Positions 52,522 through 64,000 of a stretch of 64,000 nt of DNA are shown here, piece by piece. The position numbers and the translations under genes were made by a program. Position 1 is the stretch's first letter, and every line of letters begins with the position of its first letter. Source of the DNA: Plectosphaerella cucumerina (lineage: Eukaryota > Ascomycota > Sordariomycetes > Glomerellales > Plectosphaerellaceae); NCBI GenBank assembly GCA_020746995.1, contig JAGPXD010000004.1, forward strand, positions 124,001 through 188,000. The letters are read 5' to 3'. The notes under the pieces were generated by a model. It was not told the origin of the DNA and did not search any database. It saw only the letters and a list, made by a program, of their open reading frames with translations.

Positions 52522-53419
52522 GGACGCAAGAAGTGAGGGGGCGAAAGGCAGTGGTGCCCCCGCGCCATTGACAGCCGCGCCAAGTAGGGGTGGCGTTGTG
52601 GAGGGGACAACTTGAGATGGAATCTGGGGAAGCCCCTGCCGATGGCCAGGGGTAATGCAAGACGATCTCCACGACGGATGCTGAGATGCGATGGCGTGGA
52701 AGTGAGGGTTTCGCTGCTGCATTTGCGCCGACAAGAAGCCCCCAAGGCCTACTGCCAATGCCATTTAACTACCTCTGGCACTGCAATTTATCAGCAAGTC
52801 GACGTGAGACGACACAATGAATGTCTCGCAGAATTTTACCTCGAGCGACTCAGAAGGTGGCGGGCATTACTCGTTGTTGCGGAACCTGAGATCCGCTCAC
52901 ATCAGAATCGCCAGGTATGGCGCAATCCGCCCCTGACCGCGAAACCCGTATCACTCGGACCGCAGCCCGGAGCGCGGCCACGGCGCATTGCAAGCAGCGC
53001 AAACTCAAGCCCCGAATGCCCACCGCCATTTCCGGCAATTATGCCATCTCCTTGGTCTTCAATCGTTGGATACCGGGCTGGCCAGACCCACCATGTGTCG
53101 CTGAGGCAATCCTGACTCGGGAAGACGTCTTTTGCATGACGCGAGACCGGTGGACAGCATGGTGCTGGACAAAGCGGTGGTTATAAAGAGCCGATGGCCC
53201 TTTTTCGTGATGTTTTTCGAGTTTCGATCCGGTTCAAACCAACTGCTCCAAGCACATTGTCAACGCAAAAACTCCGTCAAGTCTGCTCACCGAGTACGCT
53301 GCCATCACAACTCAACACTGAGCACTTCGTCAGGCCTTCAAACCTTCCCAGGGAGTACTGGAAGCAGCAATTTTCAGGCCTTCAGAGCAGCAGACGTCGA
53401 ATCCATCAGAGTCCCGGCC
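52522..53419. other. Intergenic region, no gene supported
   Basis: About 900 bases with several short ORFs on both strands, none with recognisable content. The frame of the following gene is open to 53132, but that part is not typical coding sequence. Confidence 0.4.
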
Positions 53420-54171
53420 ATGTCAGAAACCCGCGGTCCGGTGCTGGGGATCCAGCCAACGCCACATGACCACACGGGTCATCTCAAGGTTGAAAGCCAG
53501 GTTTCAGTCGCCGAGATCGGCACCGAGACTAGTGAGCGATGGCTGGTACACTCGCCGTATGTCGAACGAGAGCACCAGCTGGACCTGCACACCCTCGACA
53601 ATGAGAACGCCTTGCTGGCGAGGGCGCTCGCGCGGATGGAGTGCTTGAGGCCAGACTACGCCACGTCGTCGTACACGGAGACGTTCAACTGGGGGGAAGT
53701 GCACCAGGAGCTGAGAGATCTGGTTCGGCGGTCCGGGAAAACGTTCAAGGAGACATCCTTCTACATTGTCGCGTTCCGATCTCAGATACCCCCGACGACG
53801 GTATACGAGGATCTCGGCACCCTCGATAAGGCGGCGCACAAGGAGGCCAACGAGTTTGGCGGGTTCCTGAAGTAAGAGATTGGATTCCAAGGGCGACTGA
53901 CCGCAAGGCTGACTCCTGCTGCAGATACTGGTTTGGCTCGCCAGATGCCGAAGGCCGCAACCTGGCGACATGCTTCTGGCGGTCCCGTGCGGACGCCGTC
54001 AGGGCAGGACATGGTCCGGCCCATCGCAAGGCAGCGCGTGCAACTGCGTCGATGTACTCGTTTTGGAAGATTGACCGCCATCGGCTGATTGTCCGCGAAG
54101 GCGCCGAGAGCTTCGAGATTGTTGACTGGGAGGACAAGGTGTCCGAGGGCGGTTGCCCACATGCGTCATGA
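53420..54171 (+). CDS. UPF0643-like protein
   Basis: Exons 53420-53871 and 53925-54171 with a 53 bp intron give 232 aa. The centre and end match the fungal UPF0643 pattern: ETFNWGEVHQELRDL, ETSFYIVAFRSQIPPTT, LGTLDKAAHKEANEFGGFLKYWFG (the intron falls in the Lys codon), NLATCFWRSRADA and YSFWKIDRHRL. No signal peptide or membrane helix is seen. No function is established for the family to my knowledge. Confidence 0.82.
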
Positions 54172-54716
54172 CCTAAAGCATGGTTTGCGTGTCTTCTTTG
54201 GGTTCTGCGAATGTTATACCCAGCGGTACGGCGTTCCTGGTGCGGGCTGTCTTACAAAAGGTTACGGTTAGAGATGAAATGGAGCTCGTCGTTGTGTTTG
54301 CTCGAGTGTTCCACATGAAGAAGCCGTGACATGGAGCCAAGATGCTGGTGATGGCTTGCAACTAGTCAATAATTCGCATTTCATTTGATTGCCGGATTTT
54401 CTGAGCGACACATCAACGCCCGGACAGGAGATGAACGTGTTGCTGTTGGGGGGAAGACGGTGACAATCCTTCCGTGGTGTTGAGGTGCACCCTGATTACG
54501 TAACACCTCAGCATCGTCCTTCTCGCGCACTGCCCCCTCTGACCGCCCTGCAACCCACAACCTCCCACATTTTGCCCAGAGCGAAAAAGTTGATATTTCG
54601 CATCACGACCACTTGCGAAGCCGCCCCCCTCCGACCCACGGAACCCCTGCCTCCCGTCAGCCGAGACCACGATATTCAGAATCGCCAGCACCATTTCCGC
54701 CGACGAAACCGCAATC
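54172..54716. promoter_or_regulatory. Promoter of eIF3h
   Basis: About 545 bases without a supported gene. The last 150 bases are C-rich, as is common before highly expressed genes. Confidence 0.4.
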
Positions 54717-55978
54717 ATGGCCGAACCCGTGAAGGAGACGCCGCTCACAGCGGTCACAGTCGAGGCACTTGTATGTCCGAAGCGCTTCCCCTCCTCGCCT
54801 GCCCCACCTTGCTGGTCCTGCAACGACGCGACCCCCAGGCATCTCGAGGTTACCGGCGGCCAACTAACATCGGTGCGTCTCGCATAGGTCGTCATCAAGG
54901 TCGTCAAGCATGGCGCTTCCACTTTCCCTTCCGTCGCCACCGGCTCCATCGTCGGCATGGACCAGAACGGCACCGTCGAGGTCACCAACTCCTTCCCCTT
55001 CCCGACGGTCGACGTCTCGACCAGCGACTCCCACCAGAACGACACCTCTGCCCTGGCCGCGGCCGCGCCCCGGCAAAAGGCCAACATTGCGTACCAGAAC
55101 GAGATGATCAAGCACCTGAAGGAGGTCAACGTCGATGCCAACAACGTTGGCTGGTACACCAGCGCGACCATGGGCAACTTTGTCAACCTGAGCTTCATCG
55201 AGAACCAGTACCACTACCAGAAGGACAACGAGCAGACCGTCGCTCTGGTCCACGACGTTAGCCGCAGCTCTCAGGGATCCCTGAGCCTGCGCGCCTTCAA
55301 GCTGTCGGCGAGCTTCATGGCGGCCTACAAGGAGGGCAAGTTCACGACCGAGAGGTAAGACATGGTGTCTGGCTGCGTAATGTTGCTTCCACTAACGAAA
55401 TCATGCACAGCCTTCAAAAGTCCAAGCTCACTTTCAGCGACATCCTCCAGGAGCTGCCGGTGACCGTCCACAACTCCCACCTCCTCACCACCTTCCTCCA
55501 CCAGATCCCCCAGGCGCCCCAGAGCGACGCTCTCGAGCACCCGACGTCAGTCTCCGAGCTCCGCGATGACCCCAGCAGACAGTCGCTGTACCCGTCGGTC
55601 GATAACCTCGACCTCTCCATCGACCCGTTCCTGGAGAAGACGTGCGACCTGCTGCTCGACAGCATCGACGCCCACTACAACGAAGTCAACAACTACCAGT
55701 TCTACCAGCGCCAGGTTGCGCGTGAGCAGGCCAAGATTTCCCAGTGGCAGGCGAAGCGCAAGACGGAGAACGCCCAGAGGACCCTGGCGAAGCAGCCTCT
55801 GCTGCCCGAGGACGAGTGGCAACGGCTGTTCAAGCTCCCGCAGGAGCCCAGCAGGCTCGAGGGCATGCTGAACGCCAAGCAGGTGGAGCAGTACAGCAAG
55901 CAGGTGGACGGAGTCACCGCCAACGTCACGGCAAAGATGTTTGCCGTCCGGGAGAGCTTGCTGCCGAAGCATGCCTAG
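54717..55978 (+). CDS. eIF3h: Eukaryotic translation initiation factor 3 subunit H
   Basis: Exons 54717-54770, 54888-55354 and 55411-55978 give 362 aa; the first intron is 117 bp, long for this window. The N-terminal MPN domain starts VTVEALVVIKVVKHGASTF, followed by GSIVGMDQNGTVEVTNSFPFP and VGWYTSATMGNF, where metal-binding His residues of the active JAMM motif are absent, as expected for eIF3h. The C-terminal helical half contains QFYQRQVAREQAKISQWQAKRK. It is part of the eIF3 complex that loads the 40S subunit for translation start. Confidence 0.93.
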
Positions 55979-56857
55979 GCAGTCCATTCGTTGGCGTAGA
56001 ACAGCGGAGCGGGAGACGGTGGCATGGACTGTGAGACGGGAACACTATAAGCGGGCATAACGACTCTTCGGGTGTTCGTCAGGAATGACACGGATCCGCG
56101 GGAGCGGAAAGGCATTCAACACGGCGTTCAGGGCTACTGTCTGTATGTGCACGGTAGGCGATGATGAACTTTTCAGACAATACTTTTGCTGCACGGTGAA
56201 GGCGACGTCCAAGGCAGAGGAGCTACGTCCACAGGCTCGGCTCGTAGGAAGCATCGGAGGTGGCCGCTGTTACGAGTAGTGGGATGGTTCCCTGGCCGGT
56301 GAGGGGCTGTCTCAAAGCGGATTAGGGGGGTCCCTTGGCTTGCAGCGAGTGGTGATGGCCCCTCCCTCCCGAAAGAGGGCCGAGGGGCAAAGTACTGCTG
56401 AGCATGGCCAGTAGCATTGCAGGGCGAGGCCATGCAGTACCTTCATGGGTAATTCAGAGACCTACTGATTCAGACACGAACGGTGTATTGTGATGATGAA
56501 ACAAGACTGGAAGCCGTAACGACGCACAAGCTGATGGAAACAAGTCACAGGCAGCAGAAGCTTCTGCCAGGCAATGCGGGCAATTCAGGGGTAGCTCTTC
56601 ACTGTGGGAGCGTCCCGTCTCGACTCGCTCGTTTCAATGGGAACCCCGCACCTGCCGCCGCGACAGCAGTCGGTTGCCCCGCCTCCCCTCGGACGGTGAG
56701 CTGGAAGGACAGAAATTTCCTCCATTCACTCCCTACATCTTTGGCCACCTCACCGCCATCAAAATTTCTACTCTCTCCCTCTCCCTCTTCTTCTTCCCTT
56801 CTACAACACCCACCGATACCCTTCCCATACCAAATCCCCCCCACACACATCTTCACA
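55979..56857. promoter_or_regulatory. Promoter region of S-adenosylhomocysteine hydrolase
   Basis: No gene is supported. A long CT-rich tract (about 56765-56820) followed by a CACACACA-type leader lies just before the ATG at 56858; such pyrimidine tracts are typical of strongly expressed fungal genes. Confidence 0.5.
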
Positions 56858-58303
56858 ATGGCTGCCCCCGCCTCTACCTTCAAGGTTGCCGACATCAACC
56901 TCGCCGCCTTTGGCCGCAGGGAGATCGAGCTCGCCGAGAACGAGATGCCCGGTCTGATGCAGACCAGGACCAAGTACGCCGCCGACCAGCCTCTCAAGGG
57001 CGCCCGCATCGCCGGCTGCCTTCACATGACCATCCAGACTGCCGTCCTGATCGAGACCCTGACCGCCCTCGGCGCCGAGGTCACCTGGACTTCGTGCAAC
57101 ATCTTCTCCACCCAGGACCACGCCGCCGCTGCCATCGCCGCTGCCGGCGTCCCCGTCTTCGCCTGGAAGGGCGAGACCGAGGAGGAGTACAACTGGTGCC
57201 TCGAGCAGCAGCTCCACGCCTTCAAGGATGACGGCAAGCTCAACCTGATCCTCGACGACGGCGGTGACCTGACCGCGCTCGTCCACAACAAGTACCCCGA
57301 GATGCTCAAGGGCTGCTTCGGTGTCTCGGAGGAGACCACCACTGGTGTCCACCACCTCTACCGCATGCTCAAGGAGGGCAAGCTCCTCGTCCCCTCCATC
57401 AACGTCAACGACTCGGTCACCAAGTCCAAGTTCGACAACCTCTACGGCTGCCGCGAGTCCCTCATTGACGGAATCAAGCGCGCGACCGACGTCATGGTCG
57501 CCGGCAAGGTCGCCGTCGTCGCCGGCTTCGGTGATGTCGGCAAGGGCTGCGCCCAGGCTCTCCACGGCATGGGTGCCCGCGTCATCGTCACCGAGATTGA
57601 CCCCATCAACGCCCTGCAGGCCGCCATGGCCGGCTACCAGGTCACCACCATGGAGAAGGCCGCTCCTTTCGGCCAGATCTTCGTCACCACCACCGGCTGC
57701 CGTGACATCCTGACTGGCGAGCACTTCGAGGCCATGCCCAACGACGCCATTGTGTGCAGTATGTAACCCAGCTCCTGCTTCCCCAATCCCCCGCTAACAC
57801 CCCCAGACATTGGCCACTTCGACATTGAGATTGACGTCGCCTGGCTCAAGGCCAACGCCAAGTCGGTCCAGAACATCAAGCCCCAGGTTGACCGTTTCCT
57901 CATGAAGAACGGCCGCCACATCATCCTCCTCGCCGAGGGCCGTCTCGTCAACCTTGGCTGTGCCACCGGCCACTCCTCCTTCGTCATGTCCTGCTCCTTC
58001 ACCAACCAGGTCCTTGCCCAGATCATGCTGTTCAAGAACGGCGATGCCGCCTGGGGCGAGAAGTACGTCGAGTTCGCCAAGTCCGGCAAGCTCGACGTCG
58101 GCGTCTACGTCCTCCCCAAGATCCTCGACGAGGAGGTCGCCCGTCTCCACCTGGCCCACTGCCAGGCCGAGCTCAGCACCCTCACCAAGGTCCAGGCCGA
58201 CTACCTCGACATTGCCGTCGAGGGTCCCTTCAAGACCGACATGTATGTTCTTTTCACTCCTTGGGATGACCGAATACTGACATCCTCCAGCTACCGCTAC
58301 TAA
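56858..58303 (+). CDS. SAH1: S-adenosyl-L-homocysteine hydrolase
   Basis: Exons 56858-57758, 57807-58242 and a 13 bp exon 58291-58303 give 449 aa, equal to the yeast enzyme. It splits S-adenosylhomocysteine to adenosine and homocysteine, keeping methyltransferases active. Conserved parts are GLMQTRTKY, ARIAGCLHMTIQTAVLIETL, DDGGDLT, the NAD site GFGDVGKG, NIGHFDIEID joined across the first intron, and the C-terminal Y-R-Y, which is encoded by the tiny last exon and contacts NAD of the partner subunit. Codons end almost always in C or G, a sign of high expression. Confidence 0.96.
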
Positions 58304-58939
58304 GCGGATCACCCCGATCCTCTCCCTCTTCAACACTACACCATTAATGACTCAACGATCTTACGCTCATGCTGCGCACGGCAGTCTGTGACTTCAACAG
58401 CAGACCACGCATGACATGACACGCATCCAGGGAACGGGGATAGGTACACAGGGGCGCTCCTAGGAAAAGGGCAAACAAGGTGGGGGGCAACTGCGAAGAT
58501 GTTTTTTCAACAAAAAACGGCGTTGGCTTTGCGGTAAAAAGAGATTCCCCAAGATCATTTCCAGCATTTGCTTCCTTCTGCACTGCTTTTTCAACCACGG
58601 TGGCCAGCATGGCCGGGCGGTCCAGGGGGTAGATGATGGACCGGGACACGTAGAAAGGCCCGTCAACCGTGGCCAGCACAGCTCAATACAGTTTGTGCAA
58701 ACGCGTGCTTTACATGTCAATCACCGGTCACAGGGTCAACGATGTTGCATGGTGTTGGGTGTATTAGAGCTGCTCGAGGACGCCGTTCCTCATGCTCCGT
58801 TGTATTCGTCTGGCGTGGTATCATAAGTCATGAACCGTCTAGAGAAGTGAATGCTAGTTGCTCTCGTGCCCCTTCCCACTTCGTTACCTGGGAGCGCCTG
58901 GTCGTGCTAACCACCCGACTTTGCACTCCAAGCTGGCCC
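58304..58939. other. Convergent 3' region, nothing recognised
   Basis: About 635 bases between convergent genes. No gene is supported. Confidence 0.4.
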
Positions 58940-60200
58940 TCAAACGGCAACGAGACACCGCTGCTCGGGCACAATACTGCGGAGACGTCCCTCGCGCAGC
59001 GACAGGACGACGTTGCTGATGGTCCAAGTCTCCATCTTTGTGCAAGTCTCGACCGTCCAGGTTCCCATGTGCGGTACTATCAGAACGTGGGGATTGGCGA
59101 TCAGGCCTGGGTGAACTCGCGGCTCGTCCTCGTACACGTCAAGCCCTGCCGAGGCGACCCGGCCGCTTTCGAGAGCAGCCACAAGTGCGGCCTCGTCCAT
59201 GACGGCGCCACGCGCAGTGTTGACGATGACGATTCCGGGCTTCATCATCTCCAGCTGGGGAGCTGAGATGATGTGTCGGGTTTGGTCCTGTCCAAGTCAG
59301 CCGCGGTTGGCAGGTGGCGAGACCGGAAGACCTACGTTGAGGGGGAGGTTGAGGCTCAAGACGTCGCTCTCTTTCAGCAAAGTCTCAAAGTCGACAAAGG
59401 TCGCCTCGCAACTCTTCTCAAGCTCGGGGCTGAGTCGTGTGCGATTGAAGTACCGTATCTTCATCCCAAAGGCCAAGGCCTTTCGCGCCATGTTGCGGCC
59501 AATGCCACCCATGCCGAGGATGCCCAGCACCTTTCCCTGGGGATCGTGTCCGAGGCGTGGAAGAGTAGTGCCTCTCCACTGGCCGGCTCGAAGGGTGGCC
59601 ATGCTGACGGGCAGGTTCCGCAGCGCGCCGAGAAGGAGGAACATGCCAATATCCGCGGTTGAGTCGTCGACGGCGGTCGGGGTGTTGGAGACAAGGATGG
59701 GGCTGGGTTCGCGGGATGTGCAGGCCGAAACGTCAATTTGGTCGTAGCCGGCGCCTACAAGCTGTCAGTACGGTGCTTGGAACACAGGTCGCGGGCCTGC
59801 CGCTTCGGAGCTTCTCACCATTGTGGCAGATGAACTTCAGAGACCGAGGTAGAACCTCAATCAGCTCGGCATCGACACGGCCCGTTGCGGCGAAGGAGTC
59901 GAATGTGCGGTAGATGGTCTGGACGCCATCGAACTTGCCGGTGCGACACTCGGCAATGAAGCCGGCGCGGTCGGTGGAAGTCGGCACGAGAATCTCTGCC
60001 GCCTCCTCAACAGCGGACCAGGCCGAGAATGCACTAATTGAACAAGTTAGCCACTCTACAGGAAAGAATTGGGTCAATCGATTGAAGTGATCGGCGGAGG
60101 AGGGGTGGCAATCAACCACGGGCTTCGCAGCGGGGCAGGTCGTAACTCACTGCTCGATGATGCCAAGAATCAAAACCTTGGGCCTTCCTTCGTGGCCCAT
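58940..60200 (-). CDS. D-isomer-specific 2-hydroxyacid dehydrogenase
   Basis: Exons on the minus strand are 60151-60200, 59819-60033, 59336-59754 and 58940-59287, giving 343 aa. The Rossmann motif GILGMGGIGRNMARKALAFGM lies near residue 165. The catalytic set is Arg in VNTARGAVMDEAAL, Glu in GLDVYEDEP and His in PHMGT, all in the expected order. The N-terminal part reads MGHEGRPKVLILG. Such enzymes reduce glyoxylate, hydroxypyruvate or other 2-oxoacids with NAD(P)H; the substrate is not evident. The first intron is 117 bp, the others 64 and 48 bp. Confidence 0.92.
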
Positions 60201-61995
60201 CTTGTTCAAGTAGACGGGAGTAAAACTTCGTGAGGTGCTTGACTTTCTGTAGATGGAAATCGACGAAGTTGAGAGGCAAGGGAATTCGTGTTGTAGCGTA
60301 GAGACCAGAGATGAGTTGGCGCTGGAAGTGACCGCCTTCCGCAGGTACAGCTTTGGCAATTGACTAGCTGTATCAGAGCGGAAGGGAGCTTCTCGCAGAA
60401 GGAAGGCGCTCTTTTGGCCCCGAGAGGGAAAGAAGGAAGGGAATGCTCGGGCAACCTCCAAGGTTGGAGGGGGGGACGAGAAACTTCAAGAAGATTAAAA
60501 TGTGCTCGACGGTGCTGATAAGAATGATTCAGGCGCGAGATAACGCCGTTCAGCAGCTTCCAGCTTCACAGCTGCAGCTCTCTCAAGGCAGGTCCTGAAC
60601 GGGCCATCTCTGGCTTCACCCCCTCCGCCTTTCCTTAATGAGTTGCTCGATAAGGCGCCCAACCAGAGATGTCCGGAGAATCTCGTGCCACCGGTCGCTG
60701 CCGAAATCGACTCCGAGTCTTCTGCTTGGTTCCAGGCTCCAGCCCGCAGTTGCATTGCTTGCAGATTGCAGGACAGGGTGCCAGCTCCTGTACCGGAGGC
60801 AGCACTGTACGTCCAGGCCCGGCCTATGATGGAATCCTGGCGGGGAAGCTCGTCTTGCCTCAACGGTTCAATGAGGATCTGGGGTATTGAAGCCACCCAC
60901 GTGCAGCGATCAGCTTCCTCTCTCGATGCCTTCCCAGACCCTCAGGGCGAATCAGCACACTCTGTCCACGCCGATTGAGTTTAAGAGCTTGTACAAAGCC
61001 AACAGAGATCTCCGCCCTGCCGACCGATACCGAAAAGACAGGGCGAGTCACTCCTTTACCGTGAAGCCTGTGAGCTGACGCCATCGTCCGCGCAGTCTTC
61101 GGGCCTGGAGCGATGGAACGGGCCGCGGAGATGGGGGCCGACAGTGACGTGTCAGGGGAGCCATGCGCTTCGGATGGCGGCCTTGTCGACAGCGCTCGAG
61201 GGCCGGTGCCAGACTTGGCCAGGTCATCGAGGCAGCTGTCAAGCAATTGCGACGACGTCCAAACTAGACTCCGGACCGTGATGGTGGAGCTGACAAGAAA
61301 CAATAACTGGAGCCGTTGAAGGGAGCTGTCTAGTTCCCGCACACCCGCCCGCTGAAGGGCCCGTCCGGTCGCGGAGAACACCCCGCCAGGACCCTCTGAC
61401 GCCACCACAATGCTTCATCGGGATCACCTCCCGTCGCGTAGCATCCCTGCCCGCGAAGGCGGGCGCGAGTCGCGAAGCGAGCCGCTGGTGTGGGCCGGAC
61501 TCCAGCCCGAGCTGGGCGCCCTGCAAGAGGGTGGTCTGGAGCGTTGCCTGTTGTCATTCGTCCCTCGAGCTCTTCACTGCTTGAGCTCGTTTCTTCCCAC
61601 GCAATTCACGATGTTCCTTTCAAGATGAAGATATGGCTTCGCCATGGAATTACAAGTACAGACATGTCGGAACGACACATCAGGTCTAAAGTATGCCAGC
61701 GCCACGTATAGCCGCTGGGATGCCAGCTACCCCCGAGTGGTATGGTACAAACGCAGGACATTGTGTCCGCGAAACAGAAAGCAAGCGGCAGTCACGCGAG
61801 CACGATGCAGGCCGGCTCGGTTCTATCAGGTGCGCACGCCACAAAGTCACTTTTGACGAGTCTCCCCAGAACTCCATGCTGACCGGTGTGTCTACCAGAG
61901 AAATCCGATGACAATGCTGAACGAAGACAGGCAAACGCGAAGAGCAGTGCCGGGAAGAGAAAAAAAAGACCAGGGCCCGGCGTGTGTGGCGGTCC
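60201..61995. other. Gene-free stretch of about 1.8 kb
   Basis: A minus-strand ORF of 182 codons (60860-61408) and several overlapping plus-strand ORFs are present, but none has a recognisable domain or clear splice structure, and they overlap each other on both strands. I see no RNA gene or mobile element. Confidence 0.4.
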
Positions 61996-63896
61996 CTACG
62001 ACAGCGTCGACAGCTTGGCAATGTTGACTCCGGGGTGGATGAAGGCCTGGATGGCAATCTCGCTGAGGCGGCGAACGACGTTGGTGGTGCCGCCGGCCAC
62101 TTGGGCTTCTTGGCGGATAAAGTTGCTGGCGACGAACAGTTTGTTCTTCGGGTTGGACTCGTCGTGATGCTGGGGGACAGTCTGCTCGTATCCGGGCTCC
62201 ACGAGGGGAGACACGTCTCTTGCGATGGCGATGGAGTAGAGAAGGTCTCGGTTCTCTCGGCCATCGAGGAGGCGGCGGAGCTGGCCGAGATGTTCTTCCC
62301 TCTTAGCAACCATGGCGGGGCTCCTATCCTCGCCGCACCGCAGATACTCGGCCAGAGTGTACCAGAAGTGGAATTCCCGGCTGCGCAGGTTTTGCGGGTC
62401 GTTGGTCGGGCGGGCGAGTGGGTTGTCCATGAGGGAGTCGCCGTTGAGGAGAGTCTGGATGACGAGAACACGGTTCCGTGCTTCGACGCCATCGGCAGGG
62501 TGTGGCATGACCGTTGACGAGGCGTTGCTTGCTGGGGGGCAGAGGGTGTATGGCAGCGTGGCCAGAGCCCAGATGAGCCTCGCTTCCAACACACCCGATG
62601 AAACCATGGCGGCGTGGTTGGTCGGCTGAGCTCGCTGGATCATGTGCAGAAATGCCGCAAAGACGTTGACGACGTTTTGCTCGTTGGGAAAGGTGAAAAT
62701 CCCGGACGGATCTTTATGCTGGAACCAGTCCGTCTCGAAAAAGTTGTTCAGGCCCTGGACGTACACCTCGTGGTACACTCGGACAATCTCCTTGAAGAGA
62801 TCGTCCGTCAGGGTCACTGGCGGCACATCCGGCATGGGCCCGAGAAGGCCAATCATCTCCTCGACCTTCATCTTCTTCGCTACTTGGTCAGTGGTGTCAG
62901 CGGGAGGCCTTGAAGCGCGGTCTGGGAGGGGACACGGACCTCTCAGATGAGCGTTGATCCCTGAGCCAGGTTGGTGGCCCGCGGTAGAGGTGGCAGAGGT
63001 GAGTGATGGGAGGTTGTGGTGAAGCGCCGGGTCAACAGCCTGGGAATATTCGTATCCCTCACCCTTGACTGGTGGCGAGGCGCTCGTGTGAGAAGTGTCG
63101 AAGGTCTGAGGTGGTGCCGGTGGACCGTAGGAACTCGAAAGCACTGCCGGCTGACTGCCGTATGGGTTGGATGACGGAGGTGGTCCGCTGGGTATGGAGG
63201 ATGGCAGCGTCGGTGCGGACACGAGAGACTTGTTGCTGCTCGGGATATTGTTTGAGGCGATCTGAAGCCCCGACGGGCCTTGCTGCGACTTGAAGATGGG
63301 ATCGTAGCCCAGACAGTCGCGCTTTGACTTTTTGCAATTGTTGCAAGTCGGTTGTGCCTCGTCACACTGTAAACGTCAGATAGAGTACTAAAGTCACCGG
63401 CGTGGTGTTGATGATGAGAGTGTGTGCGACGGTGGGCAGATGGAGGGGCAGATGGCAATCAGGCGGGGCACGGTGTGCGGTGAGCCATCCAATCACGCCG
63501 AAGCGAGAGGGGATGCCTGTTGCAGGTCTTGAGATGGCATGGCGAGACAACCTGGCACCGTGTGGTCTCGCTTCGCAGTAGCTCCAGGTCAAGCGATATC
63601 AAGCGACATCAAGCGATCTTTCGCCAAAAAGCCACCGGCGCCACTTGGGGACGTCCCTTTGATCTCGCCATCTTCATCAACGTCTGCCCACCATGCGCCA
63701 TTCCGACCAGCGCTTCGCCATCGATCGAACATGGGGAAAAAGAATGGAAACCACGAACCTTGATCCGCCTTTTCCGGCAAGTTAAGCAGCCAGTCTTGGT
63801 CCGACGCTTGATTTCCTGAAAACATTGTGAGCGACTGCGACGCGACAACTGTGAGCCTGTTGTGCTGCCGGGACTCGCCAGCGGTCCCACAACCAT
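61996..63896 (-). CDS. Zn2Cys6 transcription factor
   Basis: Minus strand. Exon 1 is 63759-63896 and exon 2 starts at 63366. Splicing joins TKTGCLTCRKRRIK to CDEAQPTCNNCKKSKRDCLGY, a complete zinc cluster (residues about 36-64). The 392 bp intron is far longer than any other here, so a further exon or a different 5' end is possible; TTTTCAG before GAAATC in exon 1 could itself be an acceptor. Exon 2 continues to 61996 unless a 60 bp in-frame intron (62880-62939) is removed; the protein is 502 or 482 aa. The middle is Ser/Pro-rich, the C-terminal half helical (LTDDLFKEIVRVYHEVYVQGL), as in regulators with the Fungal_trans_2 type domain. Target unknown. Confidence 0.85.
62880..62939 (-). other. 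Possible in-frame 60 bp intron of the last regulator
   Basis: GTCCGT donor, CTGACAC branch and AAGTAG acceptor on the minus strand. The length is 20 codons without a stop. Splicing gives HLRAKKMKVEEM; retention inserts a proline-rich stretch. Both forms are possible. Confidence 0.45.
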
Positions 63897-64000
63897 GGAC
63901 GCACCTTTTTCGGGCCTCGAAACCGCGCATCGGCGTGCGGCGGAATCGCATATCGTTGCGCGGCGGGGTCTGGCGGGAACAGGTATGGGTTCTGCGGTGG
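63897..64000. other. Window end, upstream of the last regulator
   Basis: About 100 GC-rich bases with no feature that I can call. Confidence 0.3.

Noticed and set aside
52612..53186. Short plus-strand ORFs between the carrier and the UPF0643 gene
   Set aside because: Arg-rich composition of GC-rich non-coding DNA and no recognisable domain.
60860..61408. 182-codon minus-strand ORF in the 1.8 kb gap
   Set aside because: No domain, no splice partners, and overlapping ORFs of similar length on the plus strand.

Overview
This is a fungal nuclear window, from a filamentous ascomycete (Pezizomycotina, most likely Sordariomycetes). The evidence is compact genes with many 45-60 bp GT-AG introns carrying CTAAC/CTGAC branch points, GC-rich coding sequence, four Zn2Cys6 transcription factors, and families typical of the group: RTA1, CFEM-GPCR, NmrA, NCS1 permeases and SnoaL-like proteins. 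I support about 32 protein genes, two pseudogenes and no RNA genes or CRISPR. Exon borders were placed by eye from splice signals and reading frame.

Left part (1-12 kb). There is the tail of an upstream gene, an RGG/Q-rich RNA-binding-like protein (773-2086), and two unrecognised genes (2718-3891 and 4634-5501) that are paralogs of each other with an identically placed intron. Next come a decayed copy of the 3' end of a Zn2Cys6 regulator (5868-6165), an RTA1-like membrane protein, a Upc2-like regulator, and the intact regulator whose tail the relic resembles (10055-12202).

Middle (12-21 kb). This block looks like a metabolic cluster: an NCS1 nucleobase-type permease, an alpha/beta hydrolase, two XanA-like (xanthine/2-oxoglutarate) TauD-family dioxygenases, one isopenicillin-N-synthase-like 2-oxoglutarate dioxygenase and a broken GMC oxidoreductase. 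Three of its promoters share a CGGCCG-centred palindrome followed by a GCGATAGCAGAT-like box, which suggests co-regulation by a zinc-cluster factor. I infer a nucleobase or related heterocycle uptake and oxidation pathway.

22-40 kb is accessory. A GH78 alpha-L-rhamnosidase is divergent from a sugar transporter. The rest comprises two SnoaL-like proteins, a small Zn2Cys6 regulator, an NmrA-like protein, an eight-cysteine small secreted protein with an apparent GC-AG intron, a CFEM-GPCR and a GIT1-like transporter, separated by long gene-poor stretches.

41-64 kb is dense and mostly housekeeping: MIX23/Cid2, NatA subunit NAA15, TRP4, a sphingoid-base kinase, RRP1, a GH43 enzyme, a mitochondrial carrier, a UPF0643 protein, eIF3h, S-adenosylhomocysteine hydrolase, a D-2-hydroxyacid dehydrogenase and a final Zn2Cys6 regulator. 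The change from accessory to core content falls near 40.5 kb.
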